64,000 nucleotides of DNA from Phyllobacterium brassicacearum (GCF_003010955.1 NZ_PGGO01000003.1:329796-393795); one strand, 5' to 3'; counted from the stretch's first letter, positions 28,284 to 36,843 are shown. Notes: a model not told the origin generated them from the letters alone. Program-made: numbers and translations.

Positions 28284-28345
28284 GACGGGCGGTCATCGAA
28301 GCGCGTCTTTGGGGTAGTAATGGTGCGATCCGAAGACCGCCCGTC
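28284..28345. repeat. Inverted repeat with 11-bp arms
   Basis: GACGGGCGGTC (28284-28294) and GACCGCCCGTC (28335-28345) are perfectly complementary arms around a 40-nt loop. It is probably a module of the same intergenic mosaic as the palindromic element further on. Confidence 0.6.
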
Positions 28346-28505
28346 CGGCGACTTTTCATCCCCTCCGTTCCGCTTGGGAGGCCTCGGCATCGGGGAGTAC
28401 CATTTGCGATACTCCATGCGTCGCCTACGCGCCCCTTAGAGTGCTCGTCCAGCACGCGCCGGTGATTTGAAGGCGGCGATCTGCACGCCAACAGCCAATG
28501 CCGAT

Positions 28506-28581
28506 TATCTCCCCCCTTGCGGGAGAGAAGGATTTTCTTGGCGTTAGCGCAGCTAACCCTTAGAAAATCCAAGCGAGGGTA
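28506..28581 (+). repeat. Palindromic intergenic element, copy A
   Basis: Begins TATCTCCCCCC, ends GAGGGTA and folds as an outer stem GGATTTTC / GAAAATCC and an inner stem GTTAGC-GCA-GCTAAC. It shares both ends and the inner hairpin with copy B but differs in the outer stem by paired changes. It resembles the RIME class of rhizobial intergenic repeats. Confidence 0.75.
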
Positions 28582-28600
28582 TTTGTTTGAATGCACGAGT

Positions 28601-28673
28601 TACCCCTTGTGATTTCTAGCACTTAGCTGCGCTAAGATGCTGAAATCACTTTCTCCCCCACAAGGGGGAGATA
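28601..28673 (-). repeat. Palindromic intergenic element, copy B (inverted)
   Basis: Read on the minus strand it begins TATCTCCCCCTTG and ends GGGGTA, with outer stem GTGATTTC / GAAATCAC and inner stem CTTAGC-GCA-GCTAAG. Copies A and B face each other tail to tail with a 19-bp spacer. Confidence 0.75.
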
Positions 28674-28695
28674 AAGACGTCGCCCTAAAACGAGC

Positions 28696-28730
28696 GAAAC
28701 CGGGCGCGGATATTTCCGTCACCCGGTTTC
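28696..28730. repeat. Inverted repeat with 9-bp arms
   Basis: GAAACCGGG (28696-28704) pairs with CCCGGTTTC (28722-28730). It lies 22 bp beyond copy B and may belong to the same repeat unit. Confidence 0.55.
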
Positions 28731-29083
28731 CCCTCTGGGGCCGCATTCGGGGAGCGTCCTCTTCTCCCGTGAACGGCCATGTAGCTGGCAAGACCTGGAT
28801 CCCTCAGGCCCGATCGATCGTCACGCTGCCTGCAATCAAGCGCCCATTTGGCGTGTCTGCAGTTGTGATCATTGACAAGGAGACCTGTATCCAATCTCTT
28901 TCGGAATGAAGTTCTGCGGCATGTTTTTGCCGTTTGCAAGAGGTTTTGCAAAATAAAATTGCATTGGCATCAACATGATTATTTATTGTGCAACACCGAA
29001 TTAATTTAGGCGGATTCAACCAGCATTTTTTCCGCATTGACTAATCATGCGCCACCCTTTCAAACTGCGACGGGAGGCTCTGA

Positions 29084-30040
29084 ATGGCATTTGATGACGT
29101 AGAAACGGTGAAAACTGCAACGGGGGCCACGCTCGCCATGCGCTTTTCGCCAGCCGATGGCCCGCAACGCGGCATCGTTCAAATCAATCACGGTGTCAGT
29201 GAGCATTCCCGCCGTTATAGCCGTTTCGCGCGGTTTCTCAATGAAAAGGGCTTTCATGTGTACGCCCATGATCATCGCGGCCATGGATTGACCAAGGCTC
29301 CGGGCGCACCGGCCGGCCGCTTTGCACCATCCGGCGGGCTCCTTCACGTGCTTGATGATGTCGATGCGATCAACGACCTTGCTCGCAGCCGTCATCCCGG
29401 TCTGCCTTTGATTCTGTTTGGGCATTCAATGGGTGGGCTGGTTGCATTGAATTATGTCATGAAACACCCGGACAAGGTTGACGCCGCTGCGATCTGGAAC
29501 GCCAATTTTTCTGCAGGAATTCTTGGGCGTCTGGCACAAGGAATCCTCAGGGCTGAACGCATGTTTCTCGGATCCGACGTTCCGAGCATGGTCTTGCCAA
29601 AACTTACGTTTCGGGAATGGGGCCGCAGCATGAAGAACGGGCGAACAGCATCTGACTGGTTGTCGCGCGATCCTGACGAAGTGGATGCCTACCTTGCCGA
29701 CCCCCTCTCGGGTTGGAACCCGACGGTGAGCATGTGGCGTGATATCTTCGATTTTATTTTCGCCGGTTCGGATGATCGCCTGCTGGCCAAAGTGCCTCGC
29801 GACATGGCGTTTAATCTGGTGGGCGGTGCAGAAGATCCTGCTACGGCCAAGGGTAAGGCCGTCAAAGATCTTGAAAACCGGATGCGCAAGCACGGCTTTA
29901 TCCATGTTACGACCAAGATATACGAGGACACGCGACATGAGGGCCTGAATGAGATCAACCGGGAGTTGATCATGCAGGATTTCGCTGATTGGGCGAGGCA
30001 AGTTGCCGAGCGACAAATGATGAAACTGAAGAGTGCCTGA
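29084..30040 (+). CDS. Alpha/beta hydrolase (lysophospholipase / monoacylglycerol lipase-like)
   Basis: A 318-residue serine hydrolase. The nucleophile elbow is GHSMGG with S115, HDHRGHG at about 62-68 is typical of the monoacylglycerol-lipase/PldB group, and the catalytic His is in DTRHEGLNE near the C-terminus. No signal peptide, so cytosolic. First gene of an apparent operon, with the CoA-transferase starting 5 bp downstream. It might release a fatty or short acid or hydrolyse a thioester for the following enzymes; this is inference. Confidence 0.85.
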   Translation: MAFDDVETVKTATGATLAMRFSPADGPQRGIVQINHGVSEHSRRYSRFARFLNEKGFHVYAHDHRGHGLTKAPGAPAGRFAPSGGLLHVLDDVDAINDLARSRHPGLPLILFGHSMGGLVALNYVMKHPDKVDAAAIWNANFSAGILGRLAQGILRAERMFLGSDVPSMVLPKLTFREWGRSMKNGRTASDWLSRDPDEVDAYLADPLSGWNPTVSMWRDIFDFIFAGSDDRLLAKVPRDMAFNLVGGAEDPATAKGKAVKDLENRMRKHGFIHVTTKIYEDTRHEGLNEINRELIMQDFADWARQVAERQMMKLKSA

Positions 30041-30045
30041 CCGTT

Positions 30046-31233
30046 ATGTCTAATGCCCCTCTTAAAGGAATACGTGTCATCGAATTGGCCCGCGTCCTCG
30101 CTGGCCCCTGGGCGGGACAAATTCTCGCTGACCTTGGCGCTGACGTGATCAAAGTGGAGAATCCTGCGGGGGGTGATGAAACCCGCGGCTGGGGTCCTCC
30201 GTTCATCACCAGCAAGGAGGGTGAGAACCTTTCCGCCGCCTACTTTCACTCCTGCAATCGCGGCAAACGCTCGATTACCGCTGATTTCACATCGGCGGAA
30301 GGTCAGGAAACCGTCAAGGCACTCTGCCGGACGGCCGATGTGGTACTGGAGAACTTCAAGGTCGGTGGCCTGAGGAAATACGGGCTCGATTATGAATCGC
30401 TGAGCGCTGACAATCCCCGTCTTGTCTATTGCTCGATCACCGGATTCGGCCAGTCCGGTCCCTATACCACGCAGGCGGGCTATGATTTCATTATCCAAGG
30501 CATGTCCGGCCTGATGTCGGTGACCGGAGAGCCGGACCGTGAACCGCAAAAAGTCGGGCTTGCCGTTGCGGATGTCTTTACCGGGCTTTACTCAGTCATC
30601 GCAATTCAGGCTGCACTCACGCACGCGGCCAAGACAGGCGAGGGCCAACTGATCGACATGGCGCTCTTCGACGTGCAGTCGGCAGTGATGGCCAACCAGG
30701 CGATGAATTACCTAGCGACGGGAAAGAGCCCACACCGCATGGGCAATGCGCACCCGAATATTTCGCCCTACGAAGTCGTGCCGACCTCGGACGGTCACAT
30801 GATCCTGGCGGTCGGCAATGACGGACAGTTTGCCCGGTTTTGCAGCATTGTCGGGTTGACAAGTCTCGCCAGCGATCCTCGCTTCCTGACGAACCGGGCC
30901 CGGCTGGAAAACCGTACCGAATTGACGGCACTGATCAGGTCCGAGACCATCAAACACACTCGTGCCGAGTTGCTCGGGGCCTGCGCCAGAAATGCTGTGC
31001 CGGCCGGCCCGATCAACCAGATCGGCGAAATGTTCGACGATCCGCAGATCGTTTCGCGCCAGTTGAAGCTCGATCTCGACGATGCGCATGGCAGCACCAT
31101 TCCTTCGGTGCGCACGCCGATCATCATGTCGAAGACGCCACTCAGCTATGACCGGCCGAGCCCACGCCTTGGCGAACACAGCGCAGAAATATTGAGCGAA
31201 TTGAAGGATACATCCGATGAAAACCGGCGGTGA
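30046..31233 (+). CDS. Class III CoA-transferase (CaiB/Frc family)
   Basis: A 395-residue interlocked-dimer CoA-transferase. Family landmarks are LKGIRVIELARVLAGPWAG at the N-terminus, GADVIKVE, the catalytic aspartate D176 in GLAVADVFTG, and NGPAGP-like AVPAGPINQIGEMFDDPQI near the C-terminus. It would move CoA between carboxylic acids such as succinate, formate/oxalate or carnitine-type acids. Substrate is unassigned. The ATG at 30046 gives family length. It overlaps the next gene by 17 bp, so the two products probably act together. Confidence 0.88.
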   Translation: MSNAPLKGIRVIELARVLAGPWAGQILADLGADVIKVENPAGGDETRGWGPPFITSKEGENLSAAYFHSCNRGKRSITADFTSAEGQETVKALCRTADVVLENFKVGGLRKYGLDYESLSADNPRLVYCSITGFGQSGPYTTQAGYDFIIQGMSGLMSVTGEPDREPQKVGLAVADVFTGLYSVIAIQAALTHAAKTGEGQLIDMALFDVQSAVMANQAMNYLATGKSPHRMGNAHPNISPYEVVPTSDGHMILAVGNDGQFARFCSIVGLTSLASDPRFLTNRARLENRTELTALIRSETIKHTRAELLGACARNAVPAGPINQIGEMFDDPQIVSRQLKLDLDDAHGSTIPSVRTPIIMSKTPLSYDRPSPRLGEHSAEILSELKDTSDENRR

Positions 31234-32866
31234 ACTGATCGTTGAGGCGTTGGTCGCCAATGGAACCGAGCGCCTGTTCTGCGTCCCGGGCGAGAGCTAT
31301 CTGGCGGTGCTCGACGCCCTTTATGACGCCGATGTCGGCGTGACCGTCTGCCGGGCCGAAGGCGGCGCCACGATGATGGCTGAGGCATGGGGCAAGCTGA
31401 CCGGCAAGCCCGGCATTTGTTTTGTTACCCGTGGCCCCGGGGCAACCAATGCCTCTCCCGGCATCCATATCGCCCAACAGGACTCCACCCCGCTGATCCT
31501 GTTCATCGGTCAGGTACAGCGCGAAGCACGTGAACGCGAGGCATTTCAGGAAGTCGAATACCGTCGATTCTTTGCTGACACTGCAAAATGGGTTGCGGAA
31601 ATTGACGACGCGCGGCGTATTCCGGAATTCGTCACGCGAGCATTTTCGGTCGCGACATCGGGCCGTCCGGGCCCGGTCGTGCTCGCATTGCCCGAGGACA
31701 TGCTGACCGACAAGGTCGAAGCCGTCACGGCTCAGGGCTGGCAACCGGTCGAGACCGGCCCCTCACCCGCCAGTATCGAGAAGCTTGCAGATCTGCTGCA
31801 AGGGGCAAAAAAGCCGTTTATGATCCTCGGCGGCTCGCGTTGGAACGAGCGTGCAGTTCACTCGATCACACGCTTTGCCGAAAAATGGCACCTGTCCGTC
31901 GGTTGTTCCTTCCGCCGGCAGATGCTGTTCAATCATCTTCATCCCAACTTTGCGGGCGACGTCGGTATCGGCATCAATCCAGCACTCGCAGCGCGGGTCA
32001 AAGAGGCCGACGTATTACTGCTAGTCGGCGGACGCTTCGGTGAAATGCCCTCCTCGGGCTATACGCTGATGGACAGTCCCTACCCCAAGCAAACATTGAT
32101 CCATGTGCATCCAGATGCCGACGAACTAGGACGCGTCTATCGTCCGAGCCTCGCAATCAACTCTGCCCCTGACGCGTTTGCCGAAGCTGTGGAACATCTC
32201 GCGCCACCCTCGCACATCAACTGGCCGGGCGAAGCCGAGATTGCCCACGGGTCCTATCTTGCCTGGTCGACGCCGCCGAAGACCGGGCCGGGCAAAGTGG
32301 CGATGGGACCCATCATGTCCTTTCTCGAAAGCGTACTGCCCGAGGATGCGATCATGACCAACGGTGCGGGCAATTACGCGACGTGGCTGCACCGCTTCCA
32401 TCGCTTTCGCCGTTTTGGCACGCAGGCTGCTCCGACTTCGGGCTCGATGGGTTACGGGCTGCCGGCAGCCGTTGCCGCAAAGCAGCTCTACCCCGAACGC
32501 ACCGTCGTATGCTTTGCCGGCGACGGCTGTTTCCTGATGAACGGTCAGGACTTCGCGACGGCGGTCAAATACGCGCTACCGATCATCGTCCTTGTGATCA
32601 ACAACAACATTTACGGCACGATCCGCATGCATCAGGAGCGAGAATATCCCGGACGCGTATCCGCGACGGACCTGACCAACCCGGACTTCGCCATGCTGGC
32701 GCGCGCCTTTGGCGGTCATGGCGAGACAGTTGAGACGACCGAGGAATTCGAGGGCGCTTGGCAGCGCGCTGTCCAGAGCGGCAAGCCGGCGATTATCGAA
32801 ATCCGCCTCGATCCCGAAGTGATCACACCCGCGAAGACGCTGACCGACATCCGCAACAAGCACTGA
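31217..32866 (+). CDS. Thiamine-diphosphate enzyme (acetolactate synthase-like)
   Basis: A 549-residue ThDP enzyme with N, middle and C domains. E48 in VCRAEGGATMMA is the glutamate that activates thiamine. The ThDP/Mg motif runs from AGDG near residue 434 to NNN near 464. RGPGATNASPGIHIAQQDS resembles acetolactate synthases and glyoxylate carboligases, but the product is not an obvious IlvB and no regulatory subunit gene is near. Being cotranscribed with a CoA-transferase raises the option of an oxalyl-CoA decarboxylase or 2-hydroxyacyl-CoA lyase-like activity. The exact reaction is unknown. Confidence 0.82.
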   Translation: MKTGGELIVEALVANGTERLFCVPGESYLAVLDALYDADVGVTVCRAEGGATMMAEAWGKLTGKPGICFVTRGPGATNASPGIHIAQQDSTPLILFIGQVQREAREREAFQEVEYRRFFADTAKWVAEIDDARRIPEFVTRAFSVATSGRPGPVVLALPEDMLTDKVEAVTAQGWQPVETGPSPASIEKLADLLQGAKKPFMILGGSRWNERAVHSITRFAEKWHLSVGCSFRRQMLFNHLHPNFAGDVGIGINPALAARVKEADVLLLVGGRFGEMPSSGYTLMDSPYPKQTLIHVHPDADELGRVYRPSLAINSAPDAFAEAVEHLAPPSHINWPGEAEIAHGSYLAWSTPPKTGPGKVAMGPIMSFLESVLPEDAIMTNGAGNYATWLHRFHRFRRFGTQAAPTSGSMGYGLPAAVAAKQLYPERTVVCFAGDGCFLMNGQDFATAVKYALPIIVLVINNNIYGTIRMHQEREYPGRVSATDLTNPDFAMLARAFGGHGETVETTEEFEGAWQRAVQSGKPAIIEIRLDPEVITPAKTLTDIRNKH

Positions 32867-32970
32867 TTGCCATGACCACCATTACATCCCCGTAACGCAA
32901 ATGAGGATAGCAAGGCGGCGCTTTCAATGTTATGGAGCGCGCCTGATGAGACTATACGAAAGCGTCTGAC

Positions 32971-33702
32971 TTGAGCAATCCGGCAATCACAATCGTCATT
33001 CCGTGCCGAAACGAGGCCGCAAATCTAGCCTTTCTCCTTGATGAAGTGGATGCCGCCATGGATGGCCGCAGCTACGAGGTGATTGTCGTCGATGACGGCT
33101 CGACCGATGCGACGGGCGCCGCTCTGGAGGCAAGGATCAAGGCCGGAAAGCCGCTGCGCCATGTGCGACATGATAAATCCGCAGGCCAGAGCGCCGCGGT
33201 GCGTTCAGGCGTGTTTGCTGCCAAGGGCAAGGTCGTCGTGACGATGGATGGCGACGGGCAGAACGATCCAGCTTACCTGCCCAGGCTGGCCGACGCGCTG
33301 CTGCAGGCGGGTCCCGCAATCGGCATTGCCGCCGGGCAGCGCCTGAAGCGGACCGACACCAAGCTGAAGCAGATCTCGTCGAAATATGCCAACATGCTGC
33401 GCGGCGCGATCCTCCAGGACTATACCCGCGACTCCGGCTGCGGCCTCAAGGCCGTGCACACACACCTCTTCCGCGAACTGCCGTTCTTTGACGGCTGGCA
33501 CCGTTATCTGCCGGCACTGGTCATCCGCGAGGGCTATGGCGTCGTGCATGTCGATGTGGTCGACCGCGAGCGCCGCCATGGCAAATCCAACTACGGCATT
33601 CTCGACCGCGGCCTGCGCGGCATTCTCGATCTATACGGAGTGTGGTGGCTGAGAAAACGCCGCAAGACCGTTCCAACGATTACGGAGATCAGCCATGGCT
33701 GA
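32971..33702 (+). CDS. Family 2 glycosyltransferase (polyprenyl-phosphate sugar synthase-like)
   Basis: A 243-residue GT-A transferase like dolichol-phosphate mannose synthase. VVDDGSTD at 39-46 and MDGDGQNDPAY near 93 are the nucleotide-sugar and metal sites. No C-terminal membrane helices, so peripheral. The start is TTG at 32971, directly before SNPAITIVIPCRNE. It overlaps the next gene by 8 bp in a three-gene operon that ends with an ArnT-like transferase. By analogy with rhizobial RgtE it may charge a polyprenyl phosphate with a sugar such as GalA for lipopolysaccharide decoration (inference). Confidence 0.85.
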   Translation: MSNPAITIVIPCRNEAANLAFLLDEVDAAMDGRSYEVIVVDDGSTDATGAALEARIKAGKPLRHVRHDKSAGQSAAVRSGVFAAKGKVVVTMDGDGQNDPAYLPRLADALLQAGPAIGIAAGQRLKRTDTKLKQISSKYANMLRGAILQDYTRDSGCGLKAVHTHLFRELPFFDGWHRYLPALVIREGYGVVHVDVVDRERRHGKSNYGILDRGLRGILDLYGVWWLRKRRKTVPTITEISHG

Positions 33703-34015
33703 CGCTATCACCAACTGGCTGCACTCGGTTTTCATCGCGCAGTTCGATGCCTGGGTCGTGCTCGGCTTTTTCGCGCAGGCATGCTTCACCATGCGCTTCG
33801 TGCTGCAGTGGCTCGCCTCCGAACGGGCCAAGCGCAGTGTCGTGCCGGTGACCTTCTGGTTCTTTTCGCTGTTCGGCGGCGCACTGCTGTTCGTTTATGC
33901 CATCGTCCGCAAGGACCCCGTGTTCATCGCCGGACAAGGCCTCGGACTTGTGGTTTACATCCGCAATCTCTGGCTGATCGCCAATGAGAAGAAAGCAATG
34001 ACGCAGGACACATGA
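33695..34015 (+). CDS. Lipid A biosynthesis N-terminal domain (LAB_N) membrane protein
   Basis: A 106-residue membrane protein with three predicted helices, carrying the LAB_N pattern VLGFFAQACFTMRFVLQWLASE, then SVVPVTFWFFSLFGG and GLGLVVYIRNLWLI. This domain occurs N-terminal in some LpxB proteins and as a stand-alone partner of polyprenyl-phosphate glycosyltransferases, where it may move lipid-linked sugar across the membrane. It overlaps both neighbours (8 bp and 4 bp), so strict coexpression is likely. Confidence 0.85.
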   Translation: MADAITNWLHSVFIAQFDAWVVLGFFAQACFTMRFVLQWLASERAKRSVVPVTFWFFSLFGGALLFVYAIVRKDPVFIAGQGLGLVVYIRNLWLIANEKKAMTQDT

Positions 34016-35718
34016 GTACGGGTTTGTCGATGACCGACTCCCATTCTGCACCCTCCAGTAGCCTCAGACGGCTTCGCGTCAGCCACTATCTGTTGCTGAT
34101 CTTCATCTGCCTTGTCTCCTTCCTTCCCGGTATCGGCTCGATACCGCCGCTGGACCGGGATGAATCCCGCTATGTCCAGGCCACGCATCAAATGGCCGAG
34201 AGCGGCGACTACGTCGACATCCGCTTTCAGGACGCGTCCCGCTACAAGAAGCCGATCGGCATCTACTGGTTGCAGAGCGCCGCGTTGAAGCTGACCGGCC
34301 ATGACGGCGATGCACCGATCTGGGCTTACCGGCTGGTGTCGGTGACCGGTGCGACGGTGGCGGTGCTTGGCACTGCCATCCTTGGCGCCGCCTTCTTCGG
34401 CCAGAGCGCCGGCTTGCTGGCTGGGATCGCTCTCGCCGCAATTGTCATGCTTGGCTTTGAAGCCCGCGTGGCCAAGACCGATGCCATGGTCCTGACCACC
34501 GTCGTATTCGCGCAGGGCGGTCTTGCCTGGATCTGGATGGCAAGCCGCATGCAGGCGCCGGAAAGATGGGCGCCAGCACTTGTGTTCTGGGTGGCAACTG
34601 CAGCCGGCGTCCTGATCAAGGGGCCGATTACGCCGTTTGTAAGCCTCCTGACCATGGCGACGCTCAGCCTGTTCTACCGCGACTGGCGCTGGCTGAAACG
34701 GCTGAAGCCGCTGAGCGGCATTCTCATCCTGCTGGCGATTGTCCTGCCCTGGCTAATTCTGATCACCCTTAAGAGCGGCGGCGCGTTCTTCAACGAATCC
34801 GTCAACAAGGACTTCCTGTCGAAAGTCGGCGATGGCCAGGAAAGCCATGGCGCACCGCCCGGCTATTTCGCGCTGATCTTCGTCGTCTTCATCTGGCCAT
34901 TTGGCGTACTGGCTGTTCGCGGCGGACTGCAAGCGCTGGCCCGCCTGCGTGACGACCCACGCCTCGCCTTCCTGACCGCCTGGTACATCCCGTTCTGGCT
35001 GGTAACGGAGCTTATTCCGACCAAGCTGCCGCATTACATCCTGCCGGCCTATCCGGCCCTGCTGCTTATGATGGCGTGGGCAATTGATACAGGCATCGCC
35101 AATGAGCCGTATCGCGGACGCTGGCAGATCTGGCTGGAGCGCCTGACGCTGTTTGGCCTCGCCGCGGCAACGCTTGGCTTCATGGGAGCCGGCCTCGTGC
35201 TCCCCTATGTCATGACCGATTCGTTCTCGTTTCCGGGAATAATCGTCTTCTTTACCGCCCTTGCGGCCGGCGTCTTTGCCAGCGGCCTCATCTTGAATCA
35301 CAATCTCAAGGGAGCGCTGCAAGCTGCTGCAACTTTTGCGATTATCACCTTCGGGCTGCTCACCTGGGGTGTCATCCCGGCCTTGACGCCGATATGGCTG
35401 AGCCCGGCCATTGCCGATGCCTTCAAAGCCGCCAAGCAGTGCAATAACAGTGTGCTCGCCTCAGCGAGTTACGCCGAGCCCAGCCTTGTGTTTCTGGCCG
35501 GCACCGGAACGGTACTGACGAATGGTCAGGGCGCAGCACAGCACCTTCTGGCGGATCCGGCCTGTGCCGTTGCCGCCGTCGATGAACGCGAGCGTGATGC
35601 CTTTATCGCGAGCCTGCCGAAGGGCGAGCAATCGGTTGCGGCAGTCGCGACGGTTTCGGGCATCAATTACAGCAAAGGTCGCAGGACGACCATAACGCTG
35701 TACAGGGCGCTGCAATAG
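34012..35718 (+). CDS. ArnT/PMT-like lipid-carrier-dependent glycosyltransferase
   Basis: A 568-residue GT-C membrane enzyme with about 12 helices. The conserved acidic pair in the first periplasmic loop is D50-E51 (PPLDRDESRY), followed by a KKPIGIYWLQ motif characteristic of ArnT. The C-terminal 120 residues form a soluble periplasmic domain. It should transfer a sugar from polyprenyl phosphate to lipid A, core or another envelope acceptor in the periplasm. Together with the two upstream genes it forms a complete charge-flip-transfer unit. Sugar and acceptor are not determined. Confidence 0.88.
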   Translation: MSTGLSMTDSHSAPSSSLRRLRVSHYLLLIFICLVSFLPGIGSIPPLDRDESRYVQATHQMAESGDYVDIRFQDASRYKKPIGIYWLQSAALKLTGHDGDAPIWAYRLVSVTGATVAVLGTAILGAAFFGQSAGLLAGIALAAIVMLGFEARVAKTDAMVLTTVVFAQGGLAWIWMASRMQAPERWAPALVFWVATAAGVLIKGPITPFVSLLTMATLSLFYRDWRWLKRLKPLSGILILLAIVLPWLILITLKSGGAFFNESVNKDFLSKVGDGQESHGAPPGYFALIFVVFIWPFGVLAVRGGLQALARLRDDPRLAFLTAWYIPFWLVTELIPTKLPHYILPAYPALLLMMAWAIDTGIANEPYRGRWQIWLERLTLFGLAAATLGFMGAGLVLPYVMTDSFSFPGIIVFFTALAAGVFASGLILNHNLKGALQAAATFAIITFGLLTWGVIPALTPIWLSPAIADAFKAAKQCNNSVLASASYAEPSLVFLAGTGTVLTNGQGAAQHLLADPACAVAAVDERERDAFIASLPKGEQSVAAVATVSGINYSKGRRTTITLYRALQ

Positions 35719-35842
35719 GCCGATCAGCCGCCGGCTCGTTTTATTATCCGCCATCGCAAGGGACCGTAAGCGACCTTTCGTCAACTGGACGTGGCGCAGA
35801 TCTTGCCGATAGCTTCGGGTCGCAAATCGAAAGGGAGAAGAC

Positions 35843-36382
35843 ATGACTGACATATGGTTTCGTACGGGTGAAGCAACGGTTCTGGCAGCAGAGGGACAGG
35901 CGACGGATGCCATGCCGGAAGTTGTCATCGGCTCGGTCAGAGGCCCTGTCGGGCAGGCCTTTGCCTCGATGATGGGCCAGGTTAAGGGTCATACCCGCAT
36001 GTTCGTCGTCCGTGACCTCAACCAGGCGGTTCGTCCGGCAACGATGATGACCACGAAAGTGACCATCAAGAACATGGCATATGCGGAATTGCTCGGAGGA
36101 GTGGTACAGGCAGCTATGGGCGATGCAATCGTAGACTGCCTGATTGAGGATATTCTCCCCAAGGACCAGGCCGACGAACTATGCATGATCATTACAGTCT
36201 GGCTTGACCCCCGTTGTGCCGAAGACGAAAATCTAGACCACAAGGATCTCTACCGGACCAACTACGAGGCCACGAAGCTCGCGATTTCGCGGGCCATGAC
36301 CGGCTCGCCGACCGTGGAAGAGCTGATCGCCAATCGCAAGACGGTGAAGCACTACGCTCTGGACGGTGTCATCGCCTACTGA
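35843..36382 (+). CDS. Formaldehyde-activating enzyme (Fae) homologue
   Basis: A 179-residue protein of the Fae family, which condenses formaldehyde with tetrahydromethanopterin. Clear family blocks are the MMTTKVTIKNM strand, ILPKDQADELCMIITVW and NYEATKLAISRAM. The N-terminal segment that carries the catalytic histidine in methylotroph Fae (within EVAHIDLIIG, from memory) here reads TDAMPEVVIG, with no histidine. No methanopterin genes are nearby. It may be a paralogue of the Fae2/Fae3 kind with a binding or sensing role. A GGGAGA site lies 4 bp before the ATG. Confidence 0.83.
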   Translation: MTDIWFRTGEATVLAAEGQATDAMPEVVIGSVRGPVGQAFASMMGQVKGHTRMFVVRDLNQAVRPATMMTTKVTIKNMAYAELLGGVVQAAMGDAIVDCLIEDILPKDQADELCMIITVWLDPRCAEDENLDHKDLYRTNYEATKLAISRAMTGSPTVEELIANRKTVKHYALDGVIAY

Positions 36383-36384
36383 GC

Positions 36385-36843
36385 CTAGTGACAGGAGCCC
36401 GGCCCAGGTTTTTCCGTGGACCGCTGGAACCTGTCGTCGAAATCGCGGGCAACGTCCGCGATCGTGACATTGCCGAAGCGTGATATCAGGATTGCCTCTG
36501 CTTCGGCAAAGGCATCCTGCAACGCTGCATTGACTGATTGTTCGACCAGACAGGTCGGGTGATCGATTGCAAGCCCGATTGCGAATACCTCCGGGCTGCC
36601 CAAAGCCCGGTGGATATCGAGGAGCGAGATCTGCTCGAGCGGCCGGGAAAGCGTCCAGCCGCCGCCGTGGCCTTTCACCGAATGCACATAACCTTGCTCG
36701 CGCAAACCCGCCATAGTCCTGCGCACCACCACCGGATTGGTATTGAGCATCCGGGCGATCACTTCTGAGGTCGCAGAGCCGTCATGCCGATCCATGTGGA
36801 TCAGCACGTGCAGCATGCGTGATAGTCGGCTGTCGTGTCGCAA
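36385..36843 (-). CDS. Rrf2 family transcriptional regulator
   Basis: A 152-residue winged-helix regulator: RHDSRLSRMLHVLIHM opens it, SEVIARMLNTNPVVVRRTMAGLREQGYV is the recognition region, and VKGHGGGWTLSRPLEQISLLDIHRAL follows. It lacks the three-cysteine Fe-S cluster site of IscR/NsrR, though isolated cysteines (PTCLVE; C-terminal GSCH) could sense oxidation. The TTG at 36843 is taken as start because AAGGAG lies about 8 bp upstream and the Rrf2 N-terminus begins there. It is divergent from the thioredoxin-reductase-like gene and converges on fae with a 2-bp gap. Confidence 0.86.
   Translation of the reverse strand: MRHDSRLSRMLHVLIHMDRHDGSATSEVIARMLNTNPVVVRRTMAGLREQGYVHSVKGHGGGWTLSRPLEQISLLDIHRALGSPEVFAIGLAIDHPTCLVEQSVNAALQDAFAEAEAILISRFGNVTIADVARDFDDRFQRSTEKPGPGSCH

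Larger units (their letters stand above)
28113..29083. other. Long intergenic region rich in inverted repeats
   Basis: About 970 bp without a credible gene between divergent ettA and the hydrolase gene. Four inverted-repeat structures occur between 28284 and 28730, two of which are copies of one palindromic element. The open frames here translate repeat DNA and lack protein character. From about 28880 to 29060 the DNA turns AT-rich and probably carries the promoter of the downstream operon; a GGGAGG ribosome site precedes the start at 29084. Confidence 0.6.

Noticed and set aside
28204..28596. 130-codon minus-strand frame in the repeat-rich gap
   Set aside because: It translates inverted-repeat DNA, including palindromic copy A, and lacks a ribosome site or family resemblance.
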